A stretch of 64,000 nucleotides of DNA, from contig NC_080673.1 of assembly GCF_030445035.2 (NCBI RefSeq), positions 35,646,365 to 35,710,364 of the forward strand, in the 5' to 3' direction. The stretch comes from Dasypus novemcinctus (Eukaryota > Chordata > Mammalia > Cingulata > Dasypodidae). Both the position numbers and the translations under genes were made by a program. Under the pieces are notes generated by a model. It searched no databases, had not been told where the DNA came from, and saw only the letters and a list, made by a program, of their open reading frames with translations. Position 1 is the stretch's first letter; every line of letters starts with the position of its first letter. Of this stretch, positions 11,666 through 22,535 are shown piece after piece.

Positions 11666-12782
11666 TATTCTCTGATAAGACCACTTACTCCAAGATAGGT
11701 ACACCTTCTCTGCTTTAAAAAACTATAATAATAATAAATTAAAAATACCTTAAAGCAGAATGACCACAAGAATTGAGTTGTACCTTTTGGGATTAATGAT
11801 AATTTCCAGGAATAGTAGCATTTAGAAGTTGGTTAATGAAGTTATCTCTGTCACACCTAGAAAGCTGAGAAATTAGATAACTCCATATTATTATATGTTG
11901 TAGTCTCTGTTCAGGATCCAAATAAAACACAATTTCTGAAACTTTTATATTTCAAATTACATATATATTTTAATAGATAATATCTATCAAATACTTGAGT
12001 TATTCTTTTAAAAATACATAAATATCCCTTTTGTCATGATATTTAAAGGAAATATATTAATTATTATCAGTGTCTATTTTGCTATACTTTTAATTAAAAG
12101 TCTCAATCCAAAATGCAAATAATTTCATTGAAATGAGGCATTATTATTGCCAAACCACCTTATATTGCAGTTTATGATCCAACTGCACAGCGTTAGCTGT
12201 GACTGAGGCTGATTCTATGAAGTACATCTAATCCATCTCATCAGGTTTATAGAGAACTTGAAGTGTAGCCAAGAAAATTAGTGAGTGGCATTATTGAACA
12301 ATCCCAGCTGCAGAGTGATCATGTTTCTTTCCATAGTATTCCTGTATGTGAGTGTATTGCTTCAAATATAAATATTTGTTACGTGTGAATGAATGAATAA
12401 TTGAAAGAAACCAACAAACAGAAAAACGAACTGTGCGTTAGTGGTTCCAAAATACTTAATCAAGGTGAACTCTTTAGTAAAAGGAGAAAAATAAATAGTG
12501 CATGGGCAATCTTAACTTAAGGACTGTTCCTTATCCTGGAACAGTATCGTCTTTTTTTTTTTCATGAGATGATGATAATAGGTTATAATGGGTTGGGGGG
12601 CAGGGAGAGGGGAGGATTTTTGTTTTCATAATGCCCTTACTGGGCAAAATTATCATTTGTAAGCCTCTGCCGGGCCTCAAGATTCTTTTCTGAAATTTCA
12701 CTTGTCCATGAAATGTTTTTAAAATTATAGGTATAAGGGATATTGGTTGATTTTAAAGGTGATTTCCTTTGTCCTCTTTCAG

Positions 12783-12899
12783 GTCCTTCAATTGAGACCA
12801 AAGACTGGTGTCAGGGGGTTGCACAAATCGCTCACCGACGTGGCCCTGGAGCACCACGAGGAGTGTGACTGTGTGTGCAGAGGGACCACGGGAGGATAA
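12783..12899 (+). CDS. PDGFC: PDGFC exon 6, coding part and stop codon
   Basis: Last coding segment of PDGF-C. It starts in phase 0 with Val-Leu-Gln-Leu-Arg-Pro-Lys and ends ECDCVCRGTTGG before TAA at 12897-12899: 38 residues plus stop. It supplies the last three cysteines (ECDCVC) of the cystine knot, so exons 5 and 6 together give twelve. Total length from exon 4 to stop is 180 residues, exactly fitting residues 166-345 of the 345-residue family length. The C-terminus reads CRGTTGG where I recall human as CRGSTGG, a conservative change. The 348-base open frame over this exon in another phase is a shadow. Confidence 0.97.
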   Translation, partial: VLQLRPKTGVRGLHKSLTDVALEHHEECDCVCRGTTGG

Positions 12900-14375
12900 C
12901 CCAGCACCCCAGGCTGCACCTTTGCAGAGCAGCTCAGTTCTGTGGCTGGTTCTGCTCTAGAACTTCCGCATTCTCTCCATCCAGAATTGCAGTTGTCTGC
13001 TTCGGAAACCTTTCATCTTCAGGATTTACAGTGCATTCTAAAAGAGGAGAGCCCAAACGGGATTGGGTGTGGTGCAACAGCTCTTTTGAGAGGAGGCCCA
13101 CAGGACAGGAAAAAAAGGTCTTCAAACACGGAGGAAAAATGAAATGTTGTAGATGGCTAGTGAGTTACAGAATGGCCATGTGCCTGTGCAACTCGCTCTG
13201 TTCTGTATTTCAGCTGTCTTGATATGGTTTCAGTTAATGTCAGTGCACGAAAAACTGTGTGTGCAAATGAGGACCTGATTCTTTTGCCTTGCTTAACTCT
13301 AAATTAGAGCTCCATGTACTGGGCCTAAAATCACAGAAATCTGGAATTTATAGTCACATATATAAACCATAATGTTCTATGCTCTACAAACTCAGTTTTT
13401 AAAAAAGAACTATGTTGCTATGAATTAAACTTAACTTGTGTCAAGCTGATAAGAAAGACTGGATTTTTCCATATTTCTTATTAAAATTTCTACCATTTAG
13501 AAGAAGAGAACTACATTCATGGTTTGCAAGAGACAAACCTGAAAAGAAGAGTGGCCTTATCTTCACTTTATCTATAAGTTGGTTTATTTGTTCTAATGTG
13601 TACATTTTTGTATTCTCCTTTTGACATTATAACTGTTGGCTTTTCTAATCTTGTTAAATATATCTATTTTTACCAAAGGTATTTAATATTCTTTTTTTAT
13701 TACAACCTAGATCAACTATTTTTAGCTTGTTAAATTTTTCTAAACAGAATTGTTATAGCCAGAGGAGCAAAGATGATATGAAATATTGTTGCTCTGACAA
13801 AAATACATGTATTTCAACCTTGTATGGTGCTAGAGCTTAGATTAATCTGCATTTTGACATACTGAAGTGGGAAATCAATAGAATTGGTAAGTTCCAAAGA
13901 CTGGAAAAGTAAACAAATTATCAAATCTTCCCCGCCAACTATTGGAGATGCAAATGTAAAGCAATATTTGAAAGTAGACATTCAGCTCCAGGTGTTAGTA
14001 ACTTCTAACCCTCTCTTGGGAAATATGAGCCTAGCTCACAACATAAAGCACCTTGAAAAAAAAAGACTTGACAGCTTCCTGACAAAGCGTGCTGGGCTGT
14101 GCTGTAGGAACACATCCTATTTATTGTGATGTTATGGTTTTATTACCTTTAAACTCTGTTCCATACACTTGTATAAATACATGGATATTTTTATGTACAG
14201 AAGTATATCCTTTAACGAGTTCACTTATTGTGCTCTTTGGCAGTGGAAAAGAAAACCAGTAAAATACATTGCTTGTAAAATGCTTCATATCGTGCTTAGG
14301 CTATGTGGTGACCATTTGAATTAAAAATTTGTATTGAATCACCAAATAAAGGAATGAGGCTATTTTGGGGAGAAA
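12900..14375 (+). other. PDGFC: PDGFC 3' untranslated region
   Basis: Follows the stop codon and runs about 1.48 kb to the AATAAA at 14345. Stretches such as the one around 13795-13880 (bronchial words 'ctctgacaaaaatacatgta' and 'atggtgctagag') and 14100-14220 ('gtataaatacatggatattt') resemble the end of human PDGFC mRNA as I remember it, so the 3' end placement is reasonably firm. AT-rich, with several TTTATT and ATTTTTA words. Cleavage is expected near 14372-14375. Open frames inside it (13436-13624, 13884-14129) have no coding support. Confidence 0.88.
14345..14350 (+). promoter_or_regulatory. PDGFC: PDGFC polyadenylation signal AATAAA
   Basis: Canonical hexamer in the context ACCAAATAAAGG, 22-28 bases before the expected cleavage point. 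It fits the length and sequence of the PDGFC 3' UTR. Confidence 0.88.
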
Positions 14376-14402
14376 CTGTGTGCGTGTGTGTGTGTGTGCA
14401 TG
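14376..14402 (+). promoter_or_regulatory. GU-rich downstream polyadenylation element
   Basis: A (GT)n run (CTGTGTGCGTGTGTGTGTGT...) begins right after the expected cleavage site. It is well placed to act as the CstF-binding downstream element for the AATAAA at 14345. It may also be a simple microsatellite. Confidence 0.7.
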
Positions 14403-15835
14403 CAAGAGTTGTATCTTAAACTCCAAGAAAAAGTGATAAAAAGTGATCCTATGATTTTCATAATTTTCATTATACAAAAATAAACGTCGTGTCAAAAGAC
14501 AGGTAGGAAAGAACACATTTCTGTGGAGGCTTCCCTGCCTTTTCTGTCTAATAATTTTGAACAGTAGATTTCTTTCTTTCACTAGTCTTGGCGCTAGTTT
14601 CTCAGGAGTTAAATTGCAACTGAAATAGAAATTGTGATTTATGAAGTGCTTAGCGACAGATTGCATCGGTAGTGGTAGTGTAAAACTGGGAAAAAGAAAA
14701 AAAAATCTGTTAGCTTCCACTCATTTTCAGTGACAAATGTTAAGTATGATTAGCGTAAATCAGTTTGTTAAATAGAACACTGTATTTTAAACAACACACT
14801 TCAAGATATGGATCCCCCATTTCAGGTGTAGATTTCCCTCTAAGGCTGCCTTGCCAGAGATGTCTCATACCCAGAGCTTGCTCCCTGCAGGCTACTTGGG
14901 GCTCTTCCAGCAGTACTCTCTTTTTCCCACTTTTATATCTGCCAGTCTTACCTTGCCCCAAGCCACATGAGAAACCAATACGTAAAATGAACGTGTTGGT
15001 TCTGTCTTAGTGACTCGCCTTTTCACAGTTTTGTCTGAGCTCTGTAGAGGCCCACTAGGTACAGCTTATTTGGTCTACTGAAATGTGCAGCATAAATCCT
15101 TCTTGGTGATTCATAATTCCTCATTAGCGTAGTAAAGACTATTAAACCTTTCAGCAAATGACCTGTTAACTGTGCTTAATCCAACATTTCCATTTGTGAA
15201 ATAAAGTGCCTTCTTTCCCTTTTATTTTCTAATCTTTATTTTTGTTGACTTATAAAATGTTGACACCCTAAGAAATCATAAAGTTAGCAATTCCACATGC
15301 TGTCACTAGTCAGTGGAAGAGGGTTGAGGTCTAACTATTTAATTACCTTCTCATACAGATTACTATTGATTTTGCTAACAAAATTAGTCCATTAATGGCA
15401 CATGTGCTCATAATGTCTTAGAATTACAGAAAGTATTGAGTGTTTTCCATAAAATATTTTATGTATTTTTTATTTGCTCCTTTGTCTATGACAGATGGCC
15501 AGTTTTACATATTTTTAATGAAAATATAAAAGATTAGTCTTAATTGATACAACACAGGTTTTCATGCCTAAATTTTATTTCACTGCCTTCCTCGTATAAT
15601 AATCCTCATCTGCACTCTAAAAGGGTGCAAATAACCAAGGAATAGGAATCCATTCTATGAGAAGGACCTGGTAGGATATGGTTAGCCTCAGGTGTATTAT
15701 TTGATACTTGTGATTTGGCCCAAGGAAAGGCAGGAAATTCAAGTCCTAAACTCAATGTAATATCCCTTCCTTCAAAAGGATATTTTAATTACATATAATT
15801 ATACTTTTAAATTGTCATTATCCTTTGCATTCAAA
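14403..15835. other. Intergenic, nothing recognised
   Basis: First 1.4 kb past PDGFC. An AATAAA occurs at 15199-15204 without other support for a longer transcript. I recognise no exon, RNA or clear repeat. Confidence 0.55.
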
Positions 15836-16410
15836 GGAAGAAGTACATCCTGTGTCGCCATTGGCTTCCTGTCACCAATCAGCAAATCTCATTGGCTTTG
15901 CCTTTTCAGTCTCTCGTATCTGTGTTTAACTCTCCACTTTTGTGGCCACTGCTCTAATTTAGACCCTCCTCATTCCTCATCTTATGCTGGAGAGGCCTGC
16001 TTCCTTTAGTCTTGCTTGCCTCTGATCCATCCTCCACACTGCTAACAGAAGGGTCCCTCAAACACAAATATGATTGTCACTTGGCTGGAAGTTTTACAAT
16101 TGGACCCCATTAGATTAAATATTAATTCTTTGCACGACATGCAAAATCTTCCATAGTTTCCTCGCTGTTACTTCTTTCGATTCCTTGTGCACCATAAAGC
16201 CTAACATACAACTAGTGAATGCCCACGGTTCCTAGCGGGATCACTATTCCCTCCTATTCTGTGATGCCATATGCTGGCTCTCTGGGAGTATTGTTCTACA
16301 CCTACCTAGCACAGTAACTTCCTTTCAAGGCTCAGCTCAAATGCTGGGCCTTTGTGAAGCTTATCTACCTTAAATACTACCAGAAGTCTTAGGCACCATT
16401 TTCCCTATGC
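15836..16410 (+). repeat. L2 (LINE2) fragment
   Basis: Typical L2 3' region: 'aaggctcagctcaaatg' near 16327 (L2 'caggtctcagctcaaatgtc') following lines resembling its usual 'tgccttccatagtttcctcgctg' context. Diverged, sense orientation. Confidence 0.6.
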
Positions 16411-16454
16411 TCCCAGGAATATATATATATATATTTTTTCAAATTCTACTCAAT

Positions 16455-16672
16455 TTATTCATTTTTTAAAAGATATTATATTAAAAAAATATGAGGTCCC
16501 CATTCACCCCCACCGCCCCCACCCCACCACTCCCCCCACAGTAACACTCTCCCCCATCATCATGACACATCCATTGTGTCTGGTGAGTACATCTCCGGGC
16601 ATTGCTGCACCCCATGTCCCGTGTTCCACACCATAGCCCATGTTCCATCCAGTGGGCCATGGGAGGACATGG
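16455..16672 (-). mobile_element. L1 3' UTR end (young xenarthran type), 5'-truncated
   Basis: On + it reads A/T-rich tail, 'atatgaggtccccattcacc', a C-rich run, 'catcatcatgacacatccattg', then 'ccagtgggccatgggaggac'. The same order occurs at 32871-33202 and 38579-39104. It is the minus-strand 3' terminus of an L1 with a G-rich 3' UTR. Insertion ends are not clear. Confidence 0.75.
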
Positions 16673-17304
16673 GAATATTTCAATTACAAATATTAGTCAT
16701 ATTGTATTATAATCATCTGTCCTCATTTTGATTTTCCATTAGACTCCAGAAAAGGAGTCTTGACTGCTATTAGAAATCAAATTTGGAGATTAGAGGGTCG
16801 ATTTAGGGGGATCAATAACTGCATGAAATAAAATGTAATTGACTGTCTAAAAAGAAATATATGATAAAAACAGGCACTGACTTTGATATCAGGAACTCTG
16901 AAGTTCATTAAACTACCTCATCTGTAAGATAAAAGATTTGGTAGAGGGGAGCAGAGTATCTTTTACTTCTAAACAGTCTAGTTAACTGATTCTGCTGGAA
17001 CACCTAGCAAAATGAATAGACACTCTTGACAAAAATTTCTTTTCCTTCTGGAGTAAGATGGTGCAATAATTTTCCTCTTGAACAATGCTTTGAAACTATA
17101 TCTTCGGTTTTCCAGTTGATTGCTACCAACAACTATTTCAGACATCACTTCTTTTCAGTATTAAGGAGATTTCATAATTCTTTTTTGTATTATGCATATA
17201 GTATAATTTAAAATTTTAGTCAAAATTTTAAACAATCTTAAAAATGTGAAAATATAAACATATTGGTGTTGATTTATATATCCCCATTCTTTTGCTCTTT
17301 TGAA

Positions 17305-17550
17305 TCATTTTGTATCAGTCCTAACATACGGTTCCTAGTGAATGCTTAATTTCCCCAAAATACCACTATTCCCTCACATATTTGTGCCAGCACATGGAGT
17401 ACTGTTTCTACATTTACCTATCTCAATAACTTTATCTTAAGTCCACCAAAAAGTTAATTATATTATTTTGTTCTCTGCCTCCAAAAGCATTTGCACTCCC
17501 AACTACCCAAAATCTAAATTCTTTCATAACTGCTCAACCATTACAGTAAA
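17305..17550 (+). repeat. L2-like fragment resembling 16190-16330
   Basis: Shares 'cctaacatac', 'ggttcctag', 'tagtgaatgc' and 'actattccctc' with the L2 block near 16200-16330, in almost the same order. It is either a second L2 piece or a local duplicate. Confidence 0.45.
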
Positions 17551-18888
17551 TCTTATCCTGTGTAAATCTACATGAAATTTAAATAAGAAAATATTTTGGT
17601 GGAGAATACATGTTTTGAGAGTAATAACTTCACTTTTAAAAATTATATATGTCATCCCAGTTGCTTTTTTGATAAGAAATTGATAAGATGATCCGAAAAT
17701 TCAAATGAAATGCAAAGGAGTCAGAATAAGCAAAAAATCTTGAATAAAAAGATCAAAGTACAAGCATTCACACTTCACAATTTCAAAATTTACACCAAAC
17801 CTCTAGGAAATTTGAAGCATTGGCATAAGGATAGATATATAGATCAATTAAATATAAGAGAATCCAGAAATAAACTTTTCATTTTTGGCCAGTTGATTTT
17901 CAACAAGGGTACCATGACAACTCAATGGTGAAAGAATACTGTTTTCCGCAAATGGTCATGGGACAACTGGATACCGACATATAAAAGAATGAAGTTGGAA
18001 CCATATCTCACACCATATACAAAAATTGACTCAAAATAAATCTTAGACCTCATTGTAAGACCTAAAAATACATAACTCTGAAACACAGTAAATTTTCATG
18101 ACCTTAGATTAAGCAATGATTCTCTTAGATGATGACACTAGAAGCACAAGCAACAAAAGACAAACTAGATGGAATGGACATGAACAAAAGTTAAAAACAA
18201 GTGGTCTTTCAAAAGAAGCCATGAAGAAAATGAAACCTAATGGCAAAAACCCACATAATGAGAGGAAATACTTGCAAGTCATTTATATGATCAGGGACCT
18301 ATGTCTAGAATATATAAAGAAATCTCTTTTTATTTAATGGGCAAAGGATGTCTTTAACAAAGATATGTAAATGGATAAGTAAACCAGGAAAAGATGTTCA
18401 ACATCGTTAGTCATCAGGGAAATGCAAATTAAAATAGTTGAATGAAATACCAATTCACACACAATAGGATGACTAAAATAAAGGAGTACAATAAATGTTG
18501 ATGCGGATGTGGAGAAACTAATCCTCATACATTGTTGGTGGGATTTTAAGATATTGTGACGTTTTATCAAATGGTTTTATAGTTCTTCAAAAGGTTAAAC
18601 ATATAGTTACTTTATATGACACAGCAATTCAACTCCTAGGTATATAACTAAAAGAATTGAGAACATACGTCCACTCAAAAACCTGTACATAATGTTCATA
18701 GCAATGTTGTTAATTATAGCCAAAAAGTGGAAACCACCTAAATGCCTGTCAGGTGATAAATGGGTAGACAAATACGATATATCCTTCCCAAGGAATATTA
18801 TTTGGCAATAAAAAGGTATGAAGCGCTTTATTTGCTACAACATGGATGAAACTTGTAAACATTATATTAGTCAACGAAACCATTCACA

Positions 18889-18995
18889 GTGCCTACTTCT
18901 GAAGCACATACCCTAAAATTGTTGTGATTCAGAGAAAATTAGCCTGGCCCCTGGGCAAGTATGGCATGCAAATTCGCTATGTATTTCATATTTTT
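18889..18995 (+). pseudogene. U6 snRNA pseudogene (5' part of a chimeric retrocopy)
   Basis: Full-length match in order to U6 spliceosomal RNA. It starts GTGCCTACTTCTGAAGCACA (U6 start GTGCTCGCTTCGGCAGCACA) and keeps 'agagaaaattagcctggccc' and 'catgcaaattcg', ending CATATTTTT. Many substitutions, including in the ACAGAGA region (here TTCAGAGAAA), show it is not functional. There is no U6 promoter (no PSE or TATA at the right distance). It continues without a break into unrelated sequence with its own tail; see the next entry. Confidence 0.9.
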
Positions 18996-19059
18996 GTTTG
19001 ATTAATTATGCATGTAATTAAGCCTTAGCCAAGCATAGAATATATTTTTCAATAAAAAA
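18996..19059 (+). pseudogene. 3' part of the U6 chimera, with A-tail
   Basis: 64 bases of non-U6 sequence joined to the U6 end, finishing TTCAATAAAAAA. A 13-bp duplication GAAACCATTCACA flanks the whole block at 18876-18888 and 19060-19072, so U6 and this tail were inserted together. This fits L1 reverse-transcriptase template switching from a poly(A) transcript to U6 RNA. The partner transcript is not recognised. Confidence 0.75.
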
Positions 19060-19867
19060 GAAACCATTCACAAAAGGTCGCACATTTTATTGTCGAGGAT
19101 AAACAAATTTATAGAGATAGAAAATAGATTAGTGGATACCTGGAGCTAGAGGGAAGGTTAAAATGGAGAGTGACTGTTAGTGGGTATGGGTTTTTGCTAT
19201 CCTTCCTCTTTTAAAAAAATGTTATTTTAGGAAGATAGGCTTTAAAAAGTAGGTCTTAATTGTTTAGAGCAGTTTTAGGTTTACATAAAAATCATACAAA
19301 AAGTAGAGAAAGTTTCCGTATATGTCCCTCTCCCCCATCCAGTTCCCCTATCTTTAACAATTTCCATTAATATGATTCACTTGATACAATCAATTAACCA
19401 ATATTGCTACATTATTATAAATCAAAGTCCAAAGTTAATGTAAGAGTTCACTCTGAGTAGTACAGTTCTATGAATTTGACAAATGCATGGTATCATGTAT
19501 CTGCCATCACAGTACCATATAGAAGTTTCCCTACCCTAAAAATGCTCTCTGCTTCACCTACTCATTCCCCCCACCCACACAAGCAACTACTGATCTTTTC
19601 ACTGTCTCTATAGTTTTGTCCTTTCCAGAATGTATTATAGCTGGAATCATATAGTATATAGCTATGTAGCTTTTTCAGACTGACTTCTTTAACTTAGCAA
19701 TATTTGTTTAAGTTTCCTTCTTGTCTTTCTGAGGCGTGATAGCTCATTTCTTTATATCACTGAATAACACTCCATTGTATAGATGTATCACAGTTTATTT
19801 ATCCATTCTTCTATTGAAGGACATTTTACTTCCAAGTTTTAGCAATTGTGAATAAAGCTACTATAAA

Positions 19868-19938
19868 TTAATGGGTAAGTAAATGTGGTATATCCTTCCC
19901 AAGAAATATTATTTGGCAATAAAAAGGTATGAAGTACT
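19868..19938 (+). repeat. Short sense-strand L1 patch inside the antisense L1
   Basis: Nearly matches 18758-18828 (shared 'tatatccttccca' and 'aatattatttggcaataaaa'), about 1.1 kb upstream, in the same + orientation. The surrounding L1 is antisense and reads through on both sides, so the patch looks like a templated insertion rather than part of the L1. Confidence 0.7.
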
Positions 19939-20649
19939 ATATCCATAACTATACTATTTATGTATAGATTTTTGTGTGGATGTATGTTTTCAACTCATTT
20001 GGGAAAATACTTAAATGTGAAAATGCTGGATATCATGGAAAGCCTGTTTATCTTTGTTAAGAAAAAAACTACCAGACTGTCATCCAAAGGGACTAAACCA
20101 TTTTGAACTCCTCCTACCAATGAATGAGAGTTCTGTTGCTCTGTGTCCTCTTCAACATTTGTTGCTGTCAGTGTTTTGGATATTACCCATTGTAATAAGC
20201 TTGTAGTGGTAATTTGCAATTTCCTAATGGCATAGGATGTTGAGTATCTTTCAATACGATTGTCATTTGTATATCTTCTTTGCTGAGGTGTCTGTTTAGA
20301 CCATTCACCAATTTGGTTATTGGGTTGTTTGTCTTCTTGTAGTGGAGTTTTAAGGATTCTCTTTTTATTTTGCATGCAATGTTTTACAAATATTTTTTCC
20401 CAGTCTCAGTCTTTTCATTCTCTTAAAAGTATCTTTTGCAGAATAGAAGTTTTTTTTATGTAAATTAATGTAACTTAACAATTGTTTTCTTTCATGGCTC
20501 ATGCCTTTGGTCTGATATAAAAACTCAACATCAAACCCAAGATCATTTATGTTATCTTCTGTAAGTTTTATAGCTTTGTGTTTTACGCTTAGGTCTGATC
20601 CACTTTGAGTTAATTTTTGTGAAAGGTGTATGGTCTGTGTCTAGGTCCA

Positions 20650-21122
20650 TTTTTTTTTAAGATTTATTTTTGTTTATTTCTCCTCCCCTCTATTTCCCCC
20701 ATTGTCTGCTCTCTCTGTCCGTTAGCTTTGTGTTCTGTGTCTGCTTGTACACATTAGGCGGCTCCAGGAACCGATCCTGGGAACTTCCAGAGTGGGAGAG
20801 AGGTGATACTCTTTTGCACCACCTCAACTCTCTGTTCTGCTTCTTATTTTCTCTCCTCTGTGTCTCTTGTTGCATCATCTTGCTGCACCAGCTCTCCGCA
20901 TCAGCTGGCACTCCTGCGCAGGGTGGCTTTCCCACCCTGGGTGTCTTTCCCACGCAGAGGAGCACTCCCGCGTGGGGCAGCATTACCACATGGGCCAGCA
21001 TTCCATGTAGGCCAATTCACCACTTGGGCCAGCTTGCCCTCACCGGGAGGCCTTGGGCATCGAACCCTGTATCTCCTATATGGTAGACAGGAGCCCAATT
21101 GTTTGAGCCACATCTCTTTCCC
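20650..21122 (-). repeat. DAS-SINE, long form with two tRNA-like heads
   Basis: Minus-strand SINE. Its 5' head (21040-21120 on +) has the B-box-like GGGTTCGATGCCC and an A-box-like 'gatgtggctcaa'. A second head-like block lies near 20755-20830 ('ggatcggttcctgg' on minus). Between them is a GC-rich middle with short near-repeats of a 'ctggcccaNNtgg' word. Flanked by CTAGGTC-type ends (20641-20647 and 21122-21128). It sits inside the antisense L1. Confidence 0.8.
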
Positions 21123-21795
21123 TAGGTCTGTTGTTTTTGCATGTAGATGTCCAGTTATACCAGCATCACTTGTTGAAAACACTATTTTCTCTCCTTTGAA
21201 ATGTCTTTGCTTCTTTGTCAAAGGTCAGTTGACCATATTTGTGTATGTATATGTTATGGGCTCTCTATTCTGTTCCATTAATCTACTTGTCTTTTCTTTC
21301 ACCAACACTACACTATCTTGATTACTAAAGTTTAATAGCAAGTCTTGAATCAAATTGTATTATGTTCTCTGACTTTTTTTTGAGAATTGCATTGGCTATT
21401 TTAGGTCTTTTACCTTTCATTATAAACGTGAGAGTAAGGTTGTTGATATCCATGAAATAACATGCTGGGATTTTGATTAAGATTGCATTGAATCTATAGA
21501 TTCAGTTGGGAAGAACTTGCATTTTAATAATATTAAGTCTTTCTGTCCATGAACATGGAACACATCACTTTATTTAGATCTTCTTTGGTTTCTTTCATCT
21601 GAGCTTTATGGTTTCCTTGTACATATTTTCTTCGATTTATACCTAATTGTTTCTCTTTTATTTGGTGCAAACATAAATCATTTTGTTTTTAATTTCAAAC
21701 TCCAATTGTACATGGCTGGTAAATAGAAAAGCAATTGACTTTTGTATAAGACTGTGTATCCTGCAAACTTGCTTAATTCCTTATTTGTTCCCAAA

Positions 21796-21960
21796 ATTTT
21801 TGGTTTTCATTTTGAACTGATGAAAATATTCTTAAGTTAGATGGTGGTTATGGTTGCATAACTGTATGAATATACTTGAAAACCACTGAATTATTTACTT
21901 TGAATAAGTGAATGTTATGATATGTAGATTATATCTCAAGAAAGCCATCATTAAAAATTG
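21796..21960 (+). mobile_element. 3' terminus of the old + strand L1
   Basis: 'gatggtggttatggttgcata' (21840) and 'gattatatctcaagaaagcc' (21926) are the L1M 3' UTR end in + orientation. They continue the element broken at about 19205. Confidence 0.8.
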
Positions 21961-22149
21961 TATGTGAATATAATATTTAATAAGTAAAGCAAAAATTAAG
22001 GGATAAAGTAAAATAAAGTACATGTAATTCTATCACCCTGAGATAACCAGTGTTAACATTAAGTGCACATCATTCTATCTGCTTCTTACGCAGATAAGTA
22101 CATAGAAAGATGAATGCATGTCGGGATAGATGGAATTATTGTTCTTAGT

Positions 22150-22535
22150 TCTATTCTCTGTAGTAGTATTAGATACGAACACCTCTGTTATGGCCTAATG
22201 GTGGTTGGAATATATTTTCCACTTCTTGAATTTGGTCTTTGTCATGTCTTGCTTTACTCAAAGAGCAAAAAGTGGCTGTGATATGTATAAAGGTTTCAAA
22301 TGTGCTTGCACAGATGGGTTTGCTCTCTGTGACTCTTGCAATAGCCAGGAGAATTTATTTCAGAGTCTGCTGTTCCCAGAAGACACCTGGTACAGATGTG
22401 AACTCAGTCTGTTTCTGGAATCAAGGCTGACTGAGCCCAGGCAATCCACAGATGCTTGAGTAAAAATAAGTGCTTTTTATTGTAAGCCACTGCAGTTTTG
22501 AAATAGTCTATTATGCATGCTATTTGGTAATAGTT
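22150..22535 (+). repeat. Probable MaLR/ERVL-type LTR
   Basis: The order 'ttcaaatgtgcttgc', 'agacacctggtacagatgtg', 'gatgcttgagtaaaaataag' and 'attgtaagccactg' matches the layout of an old mammalian LTR of the MaLR/ERVL kind, with its 'aataaatg...ttttaagccactgag' end. The subfamily is not determined. The 84-residue frame over it is not supported as a gene. Confidence 0.5.

Larger units (their letters stand above)
6883..12782 (+). other. PDGFC: PDGFC intron 5
   Basis: GT (6883) to AG (12782), phase 0, 5.9 kb. The acceptor is preceded by the pyrimidine run CCTTTGTCCTCTTTCAG. It contains three MIR fragments (about 7900-8030, 9990-10225, 11480-11665) and no DAS-SINE or young L1. In the remaining segments I recognise nothing beyond AT-rich intron sequence, an AC/AT microsatellite near 8850-8875 and a G-rich patch near 12592-12616. 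Confidence 0.93.
17655..19205 (+). mobile_element. Old L1: end of ORF2 plus 3' UTR (first part)
   Basis: Broken remains of the ORF2 C-terminus (17710-18340) then the usual L1 3' landmarks: 'cagcaattcaactcctaggt' (18622), 'aatgttcatagcaatgttg' (18694), 'acatggatgaaac' (18840) and 'agtggatacctggagct' (19131). It is interrupted by a U6 retrocopy (18889-19059) and then by an antisense L1 at about 19206. Its 3' terminus reappears at 21796-21960. An ancient eutherian L1M-type copy with many stops. Confidence 0.85.
19206..21795 (-). mobile_element. Antisense L1: 3' UTR and part of ORF2, interrupted
   Basis: On + it shows classic reversed L1 landmarks: 'gagcagttttaggtttacat' (19267), 'aatattgctacattattat' (19401), 'aataaagctactataaa' (19851), 'accattcaccaatttgg' (20300), 'gttaatttttgtgaaaggtg' (20610), 'ccattaatctacttgtc' (21275), 'gggattttgattaagattgc' (21469). 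It is inserted into the 3' UTR of the old + strand L1. It carries a DAS-SINE at 20650-21122 and a 71-base foreign patch at 19868-19938. No open frames survive. Confidence 0.85.

Noticed and set aside
12875..13222. 115-residue + frame over PDGFC exon 6
   Set aside because: Different phase from the PDGFC coding frame and continues into the 3' UTR. A shadow.
15199..15204. Second AATAAA downstream of PDGFC
   Set aside because: The expected PDGFC end is at about 14375, and there is no sign that the transcript extends to this signal.
18889..18995. Functional U6 snRNA gene
   Set aside because: Many substitutions in essential regions, no U6 promoter elements upstream, and target duplications show it is a retrocopy.
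22205..22459. 84-residue cysteine-containing + frame that looks like a small secreted protein
   Set aside because: It begins with a hydrophobic stretch by chance and lies inside an LTR-like repeat ending in the usual 'aagccactg' landmark.
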